A DNA stretch of 64,000 nt from the NCBI RefSeq assembly GCF_000717055.1, contig NZ_JNXI01000002.1, positions 434,001 through 498,000 on the forward strand, given 5' to 3'. Made by a program: the position numbers and the translations under genes. The notes beneath the pieces are model-generated. The model did not search any database, was not told the origin of the DNA, and saw only the letters and a program-made list of their open reading frames with translations. The stretch's first letter is position 1; the number at the start of each line of letters is the position of its first letter. Below, piece by piece: positions 10,209 through 19,568 of the stretch. The stretch comes from Streptomyces iakyrus (GTDB taxonomy: Bacteria; Actinomycetota; Actinomycetes; Streptomycetales; Streptomycetaceae).

Positions 10209-12578
10209 ATGACACCTGAGCGACTTGACCCGGTGGTGCCCACGGCCACGTACCGGCTGCAACTGCAGCCCGAGTTCCCGTTCGGAGCAGCCGCGGCCGT
10301 CGTGCCGTACCTGGCCTCGCTCGGCGTCTCGCACCTGCACCTGTCCCCGGTCCTGGAGGCGGTGCCGGGCTCGACGCACGGCTACGACGTCGTCGACCAC
10401 GCGCGCGTGCGCGAGGAACTGGGCGGCGAGGAGGGGCTGCGGGCACTGGCGCGCGCCGCGCGCGAGCACGGTCTCGGGCTGGTCGTGGACATCGTCCCCA
10501 ACCACATGGCCATGGCCCCGCGCCACAACCGCGCCCTGTGGGAGGTGCTGCGCGAGGGCCCGAAGTCGCCGTACGCGCGGTGGTTCGACATCGACTGGGA
10601 GGCGCAGGACGGCCAGGTGCTGCTGCCGGTCCTCGGCGGACCGCTGGGCGAGGTGCTCGACGAGCTGCGCGTCGACGGCGACGTGCTGCGCTACTACGAC
10701 CACGTGCTCCCGCTGCGGGAGGGCACCGAGGACCTTCCGCTGCCGCATCTGCTGGACGCCCAGTGGTACCGCCCGGTGTGGTGGCGGCTGGCCCGGACCG
10801 AGCTCAACTACCGGCGGTTCTTCAGCATCTCGGAGCTCATCGGGGTGCGGGTGGAGGACCCGGAGGTGTTCGAGGCCACCCACGACAAGATTCTCGAACT
10901 GCTGAACGAGGGTGTGATCGACGGACTGCGCATCGACCACCCCGACGGCCTGGCCGACCCCGACGGCTACCTCCGGCGGCTGCACGAGGCGACCGGGGGC
11001 CGCTGGACGGTCGTGGAGAAGATCCTGGCCGACGGTGAGCACCTGCCGGCGTCCTGGCCGGTCGCGGGGACCACCGGCTACGACGCCCTGCGGCAGGTGG
11101 ACGGGGTCTTCACGGACCCGGCCGGGTTCGGGGACCTGCTGGGCCGCTACCGGCGCTTCGCGGCCCCCCAGACGGACCGGGGCGGACAGTGGGACGCGAC
11201 GGTGCGGCGGGCGGCGTACAAGGTCCTCACGCACGAGCTGGCGACCGAGACCGAACGCCTGACGCGGGTGGCGGCCCGGCTGTGCGCGACCTCGCCGGAG
11301 CCGGCGCTGCGCGACCGCGCGCCCTGGGCGCTGCGCACCGCGCTCCAGGAGCTCCTGGTCCGCCTGGAGGTCTACCGGCCGTACGAGTCGGTGGACGCCG
11401 CGTCCGTGGTCACGGAGGAGGCCGCGGCCGAGGCCCGGCAGGCCTTCACCGTGCCCGAGGAGGCCGGTGCGGTGGACGTCGTACGGGACCTGGTGCTGGG
11501 GCGGTACGGCGACGGGCCCGCGCAGCTGGAGTTCCGGACGCGGTTCGCGCAGACCTCGTCGGCGCTGCGGGCCAAGTCGGTGGAGGACACGGCGTTCTAC
11601 CGGTACGTGCCGCTGCTGTCGGCGACCGAGGTGGGCGGCAACCCGGGTGCTCCCGCGCTGTCGCCGGAGGAGTTCCACGCGTACTGCGCGCGCGTGCAGC
11701 GCGACTGGCCGGCCACCGGGACGGTGGCCACCACGCACGACACCAAGCGCAGCGCGGACGTCCGGGCGGCGCTCCAGGTCCTCACCGAGTGCCCGGAGCG
11801 CTGGGCGGACGTCCTGGCGGAGGTGACCCGCGCCGGGGAGGGGGTGCCGGACGCGCAACTGGCGTGGGCGGCCTGGCAGACGGTGTTCGGCCTGGGACCG
11901 GCCTCCGGGGTGCGGGAGCGGGTGCAGGGGGCGCTGCTGAAGCACGTGCGTGAGGCGGGCCTGTACACGAGCTGGACCGAGCAGGAACCGCCGTACGAGG
12001 AGGCGGTGGAGCGGTTCGTGGCGGACGGGCCGTGCGGGGCGCCGGGCGAGCGGGTCGCCGCGTTCCGGGAATCGCTGGCGCCGCACATCCGGGCCAACGT
12101 GCTGGGCACGGCCCTGGTGCACCTGACGATGCCGGGCGTCCCGGACGTCTACCAGGGCACGGAGGCCGAGTACCGGGCGCTGGTCGACCCGGACAACCGT
12201 CGGGCGGTGGAGTTCCCGCCCGCAGAGTCCGGCGGCACGTCCGGGGAGAAGGCGGCGGTGACCCGGGCGGCGCTGGGGCTGCGGGCCCGGCGGCCCGACG
12301 TCTTCGGCGACACGGCGACGTACATGCCGTTGCCGGCCGAGGGCCCGGCGGCGGCCCACTGCCTGGCCTTCGTCCGCTCCGGCGTGGCGCTGACGGCGGT
12401 GACCCGCCTGTCCCTGCGGCTCGCGGAGGCGGGCGGCTGGCAGGACACCCGCCTGCCGCTGCCGCCGGGCCGCTGGGCGGACGCGCTGGATCCGGGGCGG
12501 GAGTTCACGGGGCACGCGCGCTTGGCGGACCTGTTCGCGAGGGTGCCGGTGGCGTTGCTGGAGAGGGTGGACGACTGA
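10209..12578 (+). CDS. treY: Malto-oligosyltrehalose synthase
   Basis: GH13 enzyme of 789 residues that converts the reducing-end alpha-1,4 bond of maltodextrins into an alpha,alpha-1,1 bond, giving maltooligosyl-trehalose for TreZ. Family signatures: TATYRLQLQPEFPF at the N-terminus, VDIVPNHMA, the nucleophile region GLRIDHPDGLADPDGYL, the acid/base in TVVEKIL, and ATTHDTKRSADVRARL-like sequence in the C-terminal half. Begins 105 bp after glgX, beyond its terminator. The ribosome site before ATG 10209 is weak. Unlike the compact tre operons of many actinomycetes, treZ here is 3.6 kb away. Confidence 0.96.
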   Translation: MTPERLDPVVPTATYRLQLQPEFPFGAAAAVVPYLASLGVSHLHLSPVLEAVPGSTHGYDVVDHARVREELGGEEGLRALARAAREHGLGLVVDIVPNHMAMAPRHNRALWEVLREGPKSPYARWFDIDWEAQDGQVLLPVLGGPLGEVLDELRVDGDVLRYYDHVLPLREGTEDLPLPHLLDAQWYRPVWWRLARTELNYRRFFSISELIGVRVEDPEVFEATHDKILELLNEGVIDGLRIDHPDGLADPDGYLRRLHEATGGRWTVVEKILADGEHLPASWPVAGTTGYDALRQVDGVFTDPAGFGDLLGRYRRFAAPQTDRGGQWDATVRRAAYKVLTHELATETERLTRVAARLCATSPEPALRDRAPWALRTALQELLVRLEVYRPYESVDAASVVTEEAAAEARQAFTVPEEAGAVDVVRDLVLGRYGDGPAQLEFRTRFAQTSSALRAKSVEDTAFYRYVPLLSATEVGGNPGAPALSPEEFHAYCARVQRDWPATGTVATTHDTKRSADVRAALQVLTECPERWADVLAEVTRAGEGVPDAQLAWAAWQTVFGLGPASGVRERVQGALLKHVREAGLYTSWTEQEPPYEEAVERFVADGPCGAPGERVAAFRESLAPHIRANVLGTALVHLTMPGVPDVYQGTEAEYRALVDPDNRRAVEFPPAESGGTSGEKAAVTRAALGLRARRPDVFGDTATYMPLPAEGPAAAHCLAFVRSGVALTAVTRLSLRLAEAGGWQDTRLPLPPGRWADALDPGREFTGHARLADLFARVPVALLERVDD

Positions 12579-12703
12579 GCTCAGGCCGTGCATCGATACC
12601 GGGCCGTCGCCGGTGCTTCCGGGCGCCCCCCGGAGCCTCCCCCACCGGGCCCTTGACACCGCACCATGGCCGTGGGGTACTGCGATGGCGAACTCGGGCG
12701 GAT

Positions 12704-13963
12704 GTGACGGGGGTGAGTGTCCTGCCGGAGCTGCGCTACCCGACGGTGACCGAACAGCTCATCGCTGCCCGGACGTTGACCGCTCAGCGTCCCGGCGTGA
12801 GCACCCTGCGGGAGGTGGGGGCCTCGCGTGCGGGCAGGCCCCTGCACCTGCTGTCCGTGGGCCGTGCCCACCGCGCCGTGCTGGTGGTGGCCGGTGCCCA
12901 CGCCAACGAGCCCACCGGTTCCTGCACGCTGCTGGCGCTCGCCCGGCGGGTCCTGGAGCAGCGGGAGCTGCGCGACGGCATCTCCTGGCACTTCCTGCTC
13001 TGCGCGGACCCCGACGGGGCGAGCCTGCACGTGACGCCGGCGCCGCGCAGTCTCTACGACTACCACCTCGGCTTCTTCCGGCCCGCGGGCCCGGAGCAGC
13101 CCGAGTGGGCGCCGTCCGTGCTGCCGCCGGACCGGCTGCCGCCCGAGACCCGGGCCCTGACGGGCGTCATCGACGAGCTGCGCCCCTATCTTCAGGTCAC
13201 CCTGCACGGCACGGACCTGGGCGGCAGCTGGGTGCAGCTGACGAAGGACGTGCCGGGACTCGCCGAGCCGTTCGCGAAGTCCGCGGCGGAGCTGCACATC
13301 CCGGTGGAGACCGGCGCGTCGGACGCCGCGGGCTGGCCCGCGTCCGGGCCGGGTGTGCACGTCATGCCCGCGCCGGGGATCGGGCCGGCGTACCCGAGCC
13401 TGCCGGACGACGCGCGGCTCAGCACCTGGTTCCACGCCCACCGGTACGGCGGGATGACCGCGGTGGTGGAGGTGCCGATGTGGGCGAGCGACCTGGTGGA
13501 CGACCCGGCTCCGCATCCGGCTCCGGCGGCGGCGATCGGGCGGCTGGCGGGCCGGCTCCAGCGCGACGCGCTGGAGGTGACCCGGGTGCTCGACGGTGCG
13601 CTGCCCCGGCTGGCGGAGCTGGACGGGCCGTTGCTGCGGGCCGCCCGGTGGGGGCTGGAGCTGGTGCCGGGCCTGGCCTCCGACCTGCTCCACACCCCGC
13701 CCGCCGACCGCACCCGGGCCTACGTCGGCAGCGTGGACGCGTTCGCGCGGCGCGTGCCGCTGCGGGCGGCGGCCATGCTGCTGCGGGTGCTGCGCGGGAC
13801 GGACGACGCGGCGGCCAAGCAGCTGGAGGAGCTCGTCTCGACCTGGAGCGGCGCCTTCGCGGAGCGCTTCCGCGCCCGCTGGGTGCCCTTGGAGCACCAG
13901 GTGGAGCACCAGTCCCGCACGGTCGTCGCTGCGGCGCTGCACGCGCGCGAGAGGGCCTGGTAG
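12704..13963 (+). CDS. M14-family zinc carboxypeptidase-like protein (copy 1)
   Basis: Protein of 419 residues with the M14 metallopeptidase fold. The zinc motif H-x-x-E is present (GAHANEPTG), the third ligand His is in TLHGTDLGG, and the catalytic Glu is in AVVEVPMW, so an active enzyme is likely. No signal peptide is seen, so it probably works in the cytoplasm; substrate unknown. Nearby GTG codons at 12704 and 12713 are both possible starts. It is paralogous to the next gene (PELRYPTV versus PLLRYPTV, then near-identical zinc motifs), with which it is tail to tail across only 3 bp. Confidence 0.8.
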   Translation: MTGVSVLPELRYPTVTEQLIAARTLTAQRPGVSTLREVGASRAGRPLHLLSVGRAHRAVLVVAGAHANEPTGSCTLLALARRVLEQRELRDGISWHFLLCADPDGASLHVTPAPRSLYDYHLGFFRPAGPEQPEWAPSVLPPDRLPPETRALTGVIDELRPYLQVTLHGTDLGGSWVQLTKDVPGLAEPFAKSAAELHIPVETGASDAAGWPASGPGVHVMPAPGIGPAYPSLPDDARLSTWFHAHRYGGMTAVVEVPMWASDLVDDPAPHPAPAAAIGRLAGRLQRDALEVTRVLDGALPRLAELDGPLLRAARWGLELVPGLASDLLHTPPADRTRAYVGSVDAFARRVPLRAAAMLLRVLRGTDDAAAKQLEELVSTWSGAFAERFRARWVPLEHQVEHQSRTVVAAALHARERAW

Positions 13964-13966
13964 GCC

Positions 13967-15331
13967 TCAGTCCCGCTGCATCGGCACCGGCTCGCCCGAT
14001 CCGGAGCGATCTCGCGCCCGGCGCCCGGCCAGGTCGAACGCGGCGAGCACCACGCGCGCCTGGTACTCGGCCTGGCGGGCCACCGGGATCCAGCGCGCCC
14101 CGCAGCCGTCGCGGTACTCGGCGCACCACCGGTCGATCAGCCGGTCCAGCTCCGGCAGCGCCCCGGCCGGGTCGCGGCCGGCGGCCCGTACCAGCTGGTG
14201 CAGCAGCCCCGCCGGGCGCAGCGCCAGCCGGCGCCCGGAGATGCGCAGGGCGGCCAGGTGGGCGGTGCTCAGCGGCGGCAGGGGGTGGGCCGGGCTGTCG
14301 CCGGTGTCGGGGTCCCAGGCATCGGCGAGGCCGGGGCACACCAGGAGGTAGTCGTCGACGGGGGCGAGCAGGCGGGCCGCGCCCGGAACGGTGGCGAGGT
14401 GCGGCCGGATCCGGGTCAGCAGGTGCCGCAGGAGGTCCGTGTCGTGGCGCAGGGTGTGGCTGACCGCCCGGAGCACGGTGTCCCGGTCCACGGGCGGGGA
14501 GCCGTCCGCCACGGCCGTCACGCCCCACATGGGCGCCTCGACCACCGCGGTGACGGTGCCGTGCCGGTAGGGGTGGTACCACGTGGACTCGACGGCGGCC
14601 TCCGTGATGGCCGCGGCCAGACCGGCCCGGCGCGGTGGCGGGATCCGGTAGACGGCGGGCCCGAGGCCGGGCCAGTACAGGGCGTCGTACGCGCCGAGTT
14701 CGCGGGGGATGCCGAGCCGGGCGGCGATGTGCGCGAGGCGCCGGTCGAGACCCGGCAGGTCGTGGGTGAGCTCGACGAAGCCGCCGCCGATGTCGACGCC
14801 GTGCAGCGAGCACTGCAGGAAGGGGCGCAGTTCGTCCTGGAGGCCGAGCAGGACGCGGGTCTCCGGCAGGGCGGCGCCGGCCGCCCCGTCGGGCAGCCAC
14901 TCGGGCTGCTCCAGGAAGCCGGGCCGGAAGAAGTTCCGGATGTACCGGCCGAGGGTGTACGGGCCGGGCAGCCAGCCCTCGTTGCGGCGCGACCCGTCCG
15001 GGTCGAGGCACAGCAGGAGGTTCCAGGTGGCGTCGGCGCCCTCGGTGAGCCGCGGGTCGGCCAGGGTGCGCTCGGCCAGGCGCAGCACGGTGGCACCGCC
15101 CACGGGTTCGTTGGCGTGCGGGCCGGCGACGACCAGGGCCTGACGGCTGCCGTGGCCGACGGAGAGCAGCCACATGGGGGTGCCGGCGCGGGAGGTGCCC
15201 ACCCGGCGCAGCCGGGCGTCACGGGGATGGCGGGCGACGAGGGCGGCGGCCCGGGCGCCCAGTTCGTCGACGGTCGGGTAGCGCAGGAGAGGCGGCAGGG
15301 CACACCTCCCCTGTGGGTGCCGTCGGTTCAC
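13967..15331 (-). CDS. M14-family zinc carboxypeptidase-like protein (copy 2)
   Basis: Paralogue of the facing gene, about 454 residues from GTG 15331. Zinc and catalytic elements are intact: AGPHANEPVGG, SLHGVDIGGG and AVVEAPMWG. The two copies share order and spacing of motifs through the first 250 residues and diverge more in the helical C-terminal part. The start is uncertain: GTG 15331 lacks a ribosome site, whereas a CTG at 15298 sits six bases after a perfect GGGGAGG and matches the N-terminus of copy 1. No signal peptide is seen. Function is probably similar to copy 1 with a different peptide or conjugate substrate. Confidence 0.78.
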   Translation of the reverse strand: MNRRHPQGRCALPPLLRYPTVDELGARAAALVARHPRDARLRRVGTSRAGTPMWLLSVGHGSRQALVVAGPHANEPVGGATVLRLAERTLADPRLTEGADATWNLLLCLDPDGSRRNEGWLPGPYTLGRYIRNFFRPGFLEQPEWLPDGAAGAALPETRVLLGLQDELRPFLQCSLHGVDIGGGFVELTHDLPGLDRRLAHIAARLGIPRELGAYDALYWPGLGPAVYRIPPPRRAGLAAAITEAAVESTWYHPYRHGTVTAVVEAPMWGVTAVADGSPPVDRDTVLRAVSHTLRHDTDLLRHLLTRIRPHLATVPGAARLLAPVDDYLLVCPGLADAWDPDTGDSPAHPLPPLSTAHLAALRISGRRLALRPAGLLHQLVRAAGRDPAGALPELDRLIDRWCAEYRDGCGARWIPVARQAEYQARVVLAAFDLAGRRARDRSGSGEPVPMQRD

Positions 15332-15508
15332 CAGGTGTAGATGGCGTACGCACAGTGAGTCACGACTTCGGGGGTACGTCAACACCGTGAGCAGCACAGG
15401 GATTTCAGCCACCCTCGCTCGACGGACTTTCGGTAAGGCCCAGGCCAGAGCTGAGGCATGGCTCCGTTTCCGGTCAGCCGGACCTTCGGACGGACGGCGG
15501 CCGAACCC

Positions 15509-16060
15509 TCAGCCGGCCGACAGCCGGAACGTCATCCGGCCGAAGCCCACCTGGTCGCCCTCGCGGACGACGGCCGCGCCGACGACGCGCCGTCCGTTCA
15601 CCGTCGTGCCGTTGGTGGAACCGAGGTCGCGCAGCACCCACATGCCACCCTGGTGACGGAGTTCTGCGTGCACGCGGGAGACAGTCTCGTGGTTGAGGCG
15701 CAGTCCGCTGGCGGGGTCGCGCCCTATGCGCAGCGGATGGCCGAGCGACGGGTGGGGCAGTTGCAGCTTGGGCAGCCGCTCGGCCTGCCAGGCCCGGCGC
15801 AGCCGTACGGAGAATCCGGACACGGCCTCGACGGTGCCGAACACCAGGCGCGCGAGGCGGCTCTCCGTGCGCAGGTCGGCGGTGAGCGCGGCGAGTTCGT
15901 CCGGGCGGCGGGCGGCGAGCGCCAGCTCCATGCGGCGGACGAACGTGTCGTGGGACAGACGGCCCACGGCGACGCCGTCGCGGAGCACCTTCAGCACCCG
16001 GTCGCGCTCCGCGTCGGAGAGCCGAGCGGGGAACGTGTTGAACTCGAAGGACGACGTCAC
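15509..16060 (-). CDS. DUF1707 and FHA-domain protein
   Basis: Cytoplasmic protein of 183 residues from GTG 16060. The N-terminal half (about 1-65: ARLSDAERDRVLKVLRDGVAVGRLSHDTFVRRMELALAAR) is the DUF1707 helical module common in actinomycetes, and the C-terminal half is a forkhead-associated domain (IGRDPASGLRLNHETVSRVHAELR, then LGSTNGTTVNGR), which binds phosphothreonine peptides. Likely a reader of Ser/Thr kinase signals, but no kinase gene is adjacent. Divergent from treZ. No clear ribosome site before the chosen start. Confidence 0.82.
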   Translation of the reverse strand: MTSSFEFNTFPARLSDAERDRVLKVLRDGVAVGRLSHDTFVRRMELALAARRPDELAALTADLRTESRLARLVFGTVEAVSGFSVRLRRAWQAERLPKLQLPHPSLGHPLRIGRDPASGLRLNHETVSRVHAELRHQGGMWVLRDLGSTNGTTVNGRRVVGAAVVREGDQVGFGRMTFRLSAG

Positions 16061-16232
16061 TGGGTGATTGTCGGGCAGCGCGGCCGGGGTGTCCAGAAAA
16101 CGGGAAATCGGCCGCCACACGCGCGTAGCCGGTGAGACCCGCCGCAAATGGGTGGATGCACCAGCGGATTGATCTCGTTTGCCGCACCATGGACGGGCTA
16201 CATCACGGTGAGCAGACGAAGGGGAACCGTCC

Positions 16233-17978
16233 GTGCAGTTCGAGGTGTGGGCACCACAGGCCGGCCGAGTGACGCTCCGGTGCGATGACGTCACGCACGC
16301 GTTGGAGCGCGATCCGGAACGGGCGGGGTGGTGGCGGGGCGAGGCCGAGGCGCGCGAGGGGTCCCGGTACGGCTTCGCGCTGGACGACGGGCGCGTGCTG
16401 CCCGATCCGCGCTCGCGGCGGCAGCCGGACGGCCCGGACGGGCTGAGCGCGGTCGTCGACCACGAGCGCTACGCGTGGCGCGCGGCGTGGCAGGGACGGC
16501 CGCTGCCCGGCGCGGTGCTGTATGAGCTGCACGTGGGCACCTACACGCCCGAGGGCACCCTGGACGCGGCCGCCGGACGGCTCGGCCACCTCGCCGAACT
16601 GGGCGTCACCCACGTGCAGCTGATGCCGCTGTGCCCCTTCCCGGGCACCCACGGCTGGGGCTACGAGGGTGTCTCGCTGTGGGCGGTGCACGAGCCGTAC
16701 GGCGGGCCCGAGGCGCTGAAACGCTTCGTCGACCGGGCCCACGAACTCGGCCTGGGCGTGGTCCTCGACGTGGTGCACAACCACTTCGGCCCGTCCGGGA
16801 ACTACCTGCCCGTCTTCGGCCCGTACCTCACGGACACCCACCACACCCCCTGGGGCGCCGCGGTCAACCTGGACGCGCCCGGCTCGGACGAGGTGCGCGC
16901 GTACCTGATCGGCAGCGCGCTGGCGTGGCTGCGCGACTACCGGATCGACGGGCTGCGCCTGGACGCGGTGCACGCGCTGGTGGACACCCGCGCGCTGCAC
17001 TTCCTGGAGGAGCTGTCGACGGCCGTGGACGCCCTGGCCGCAGAGACGGGGCGGCCGCTGTTCCTGGTCGCCGAGTCGGACCTGAACGACCCGCGGCTCA
17101 TCACCTCCCGCGCCGAGGGCGGCCTCGGGCTGCACGCGCAGTGGAACGACGACTTCCATCACGCCCTGCACGCCACGCTGACCGGCGAGTCGCAGGGCTA
17201 CTACGCCGACTTCGCGCGTGCTTCGCTCGGCGGGCTCGCGAAGACCCTGACCGGCGGCTGGTTCCACGACGGGTCGTACTCCAGCTTCCGGGAGCGCCAC
17301 CACGGGCGTCCGCTGGACCGTACGCGGGTGGCCGGGCACCGGCTGCTCGGCTACGGCCAGACCCACGACCAGGTCGGCAACCGGGCCCAGGGGGACCGGC
17401 TTTCGGCCCTCGTCTCCCCGGGGCTGGCCGCCTGCGCGGCCGCGCTGGTCCTGACGGCGCCCTTCACACCGATGCTGTTCATGGGCGAGGAGTGGGCGGC
17501 GGGCACGCCCTGGCAGTTCTTCACCGACCACACCGATCCGGAACTGGCCGACGCCGTACGGCGGGGCAGGCGGCGGGAGTTCGCCGCGCACGGATGGAAG
17601 GAGGAGGACGTGCCGGACCCGCAGGATCCGGCGACCCGGGACCGCTCCTGCCTCGACTGGTCCGAGCCGGAGCGCGAGCCCCACGCGCGCGTGCTGGCCT
17701 GGTACCGGGAGCTCCTCGCCCTGCGCCACCGGCTGCCGGACCTGACCGATCCCGACCTCGCCGACACCAGGGTGGCCTACGACGAGGAGCTCCGCTGGAT
17801 CGCCTTCCGGCGCGGGGACGTCCTCGTCGCGGTGAACCTGGCCTCCGAGCCGGCCGTCCTGCCGCTCGGCGTGCCCCACGCGCGCGTGCTGGCGGCGTGG
17901 GAGCCGGTGGAGACGCCCGGGGCGGACGGTGCGGTGCGGCTGCCCGGGGAGTCGGCCGTGGTGCTGGCCCAGGACTGA
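16233..17978 (+). CDS. treZ: Malto-oligosyltrehalose trehalohydrolase
   Basis: GH13 enzyme of 581 residues that releases free trehalose from maltooligosyl-trehalose made by TreY. It shows the N-terminal domain (FEVWAPQAGRVTL), YELHVGTYTPEGT, the nucleophile Asp244 in GLRLDAVHAL, acid/base Glu281 in LVAESDLND, and the TreZ-typical THDQVGNRAQGDR. Starts at GTG 16233 with an AAGGGGAA ribosome site. Together with glgX and treY it supplies a complete glycogen-to-trehalose path, useful for spores and osmotic stress. Confidence 0.96.
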   Translation: MQFEVWAPQAGRVTLRCDDVTHALERDPERAGWWRGEAEAREGSRYGFALDDGRVLPDPRSRRQPDGPDGLSAVVDHERYAWRAAWQGRPLPGAVLYELHVGTYTPEGTLDAAAGRLGHLAELGVTHVQLMPLCPFPGTHGWGYEGVSLWAVHEPYGGPEALKRFVDRAHELGLGVVLDVVHNHFGPSGNYLPVFGPYLTDTHHTPWGAAVNLDAPGSDEVRAYLIGSALAWLRDYRIDGLRLDAVHALVDTRALHFLEELSTAVDALAAETGRPLFLVAESDLNDPRLITSRAEGGLGLHAQWNDDFHHALHATLTGESQGYYADFARASLGGLAKTLTGGWFHDGSYSSFRERHHGRPLDRTRVAGHRLLGYGQTHDQVGNRAQGDRLSALVSPGLAACAAALVLTAPFTPMLFMGEEWAAGTPWQFFTDHTDPELADAVRRGRRREFAAHGWKEEDVPDPQDPATRDRSCLDWSEPEREPHARVLAWYRELLALRHRLPDLTDPDLADTRVAYDEELRWIAFRRGDVLVAVNLASEPAVLPLGVPHARVLAAWEPVETPGADGAVRLPGESAVVLAQD

Positions 17979-17991
17979 CAGCCGGGCGGGG

Positions 17992-18510
17992 TCAGCCGAG
18001 TTTCGCGTCCTGCACCGCCAGGACGGGCGTGAGGAGCGCCGGCCTGGCGATGCGGGCGCCGCCCACCGCGGTGCAGACGGCGATGACGTCCCGTGGCGTA
18101 CGACGGTGGTGCGGGCCGGGGCGCACCGCCCTCGGGCGTGACGAGGCCGCGGGAGGCGAGGGCCTCGTCGCCGGCCGCCGGGGTCTCCTCGGGCTCGAAC
18201 GGGTAGTACCGCTCGCTCTTGCCGTGCGCCTGGACGGTGAAGCCGAGGGAGCAGCTCTGCGCGGCGTCGGCGGGCGAAGGCGGACTTCCCCCCGGCCGGG
18301 TCGAAGGGCCGCACGGAGTAGTCGGTGCCGAGGTCGGCCGCCGTGACCATGAGCGTGGAGAGGCGCTCCGCGGGGTTCTGCTGCCGTGCCGGTGACGCCG
18401 CGGCCCTGGGTGGGGCGGAGCAGCCGGTCAGGCAGCTGAGGGACGGCGGTCAGCAGGGACACGGCCGCGGCGGTGCGCTTCGTGGGCGGAGGACAGCCGT
18501 GCGGCCTCAT
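17992..18510 (-). pseudogene. Frameshifted lipoprotein gene remnant
   Basis: No single frame is open, but coherent protein pieces follow one another in different frames: a start and signal (MRPHGCPPPTKRTAAAVSLLTAV), then a lipobox LTGC continuing through PAERLSTLMVTAADLGTDYSV, then DAAQSCSLGFTVQAHGKSE through ASRGLVTPEGG, then a C-terminus DVIAVCTAVGGARIARP to VQDAKLG and stop. At least three frame changes are needed, one of them near a run of six Gs. It lies 13 bp after the kinase-like gene and was probably the last gene of that operon. Function unknown. Confidence 0.75.
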
Positions 18511-18523
18511 ACCGCTCGGCCCG

Positions 18524-19561
18524 CTACAGGGCGTCGTCCGTGTCCCCCAGGTCCGTCACCCGTTCCAGCAGGATCGGCTCCCAGGCGCGGCGCAGCCAGG
18601 TCCGCAGGAGGGTGGCGTCCTTGCCGGTGAGGTCTTCGGCGAGGCGGACGACGGTGTCGCAGCGGGCGAGCCACAGGCCGCGCAGGCAGGGGCGGGCGCC
18701 GTAGCCGGCGAGGGTGGCGGCGCGTACGGCGGCGGGCGATCCGACGGAGAGCGCGAGGCCCGCGATGTCCTCGGCCGGGTCGCCGACGACCGCGCCGGCC
18801 CAGCCGAGGACGCCGCGCACCCGGCCGTCGGCACTGACCACGAGGTGGCTGCCGGTGAGGGCGTGGTGGGTGAGGACGGCCGAGCCGGGCTGGGCGGCGA
18901 GCTGGGACGCGGCCGGCGGAGTGAGCTGGTTCAGGCGTGCGGCGTCGAACTCGTCGGCCGCGGCGAGGCGTTCGGCGGCGCGTACGGCGGACCGGCGCAG
19001 CGCCTCCAGGGAGCGGGGCGCGGCGCGCGGGAGACCGAGCGTCTCGGCCTGCCGGACCGGCACCTCGCGCAGGCCCGTCAGGAGCCCGGCCAGGTCGGCC
19101 TCGCCGACGGCCGACACGTCGTGCTCCTCCCCCGAGCCGCCGGGCACCTTGGTGTCCAGCGTGTAGCCGAGTCCGGGGGCCCACTCGCCCTGTGCGACGC
19201 TCACGGGCACCGCCGTGGGGAGGTGCGGACGGACGAGGTCGCGCAGTCGCAGTTCGCGCCGCTGGCGCAGGGTGGCCTCACGGTCGGGGGCGAGGCGCAG
19301 GACGTGGCGGGAGCCGACCCACCAGGTGACGGGTTCGGCGCCCTCGCCGGCGGGCCGGACGTCGGGGCCGGGGCCGCTCCCGCCCTGCCGGGCGTCCTTG
19401 TCGCCCCGGCCGGCTTCGGTGCCCCCGGTGTCCTTGGCGTCCTTGCCGTTCTTGGTGTCCTTGAGGAGGGACAGGACCAGCCGGCGGACGGTGTCCGCCG
19501 TGGGTGTGGGTGCCTGGGTCATGGTCGCGCCGTTGCCGTTCGGGAGGCGTGCTGGGGACAT
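18524..19561 (-). CDS. Aminoglycoside-phosphotransferase-like protein, probable pseudokinase
   Basis: Protein of 345 residues with the APH layout: residues 232-261 (THHALTGSHLVV...VLGWAGAVVGDPAEDIAG) align with the catalytic loop and metal site of APH kinases (normally HGDxxxxN and IDW...GDPxxD). The catalytic Asp is Ala234, the loop Asn is a His, and the metal-binding Asp of IDW is Gly253. ATP-dependent phosphotransfer is therefore unlikely. A charged, low-complexity insert occupies about residues 35-75. ATG 19561 has GAGG six bases upstream and follows the M24 peptidase gene by 7 bp, so they share an operon. Confidence 0.75.
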   Translation of the reverse strand: MSPARLPNGNGATMTQAPTPTADTVRRLVLSLLKDTKNGKDAKDTGGTEAGRGDKDARQGGSGPGPDVRPAGEGAEPVTWWVGSRHVLRLAPDREATLRQRRELRLRDLVRPHLPTAVPVSVAQGEWAPGLGYTLDTKVPGGSGEEHDVSAVGEADLAGLLTGLREVPVRQAETLGLPRAAPRSLEALRRSAVRAAERLAAADEFDAARLNQLTPPAASQLAAQPGSAVLTHHALTGSHLVVSADGRVRGVLGWAGAVVGDPAEDIAGLALSVGSPAAVRAATLAGYGARPCLRGLWLARCDTVVRLAEDLTGKDATLLRTWLRRAWEPILLERVTDLGDTDDAL

Positions 19562-19568
19562 CGGGGCC

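Noticed and set aside
12653..12685. TTGACA promoter-like element upstream of the first M14 gene
   Set aside because: No acceptable -10 sequence at 16-19 bp.
12032..12703. In-frame extension upstream of the first M14 gene
   Set aside because: It overlaps treY in another frame and has low-complexity Gly/Arg composition; homology begins at PELRYPTV.
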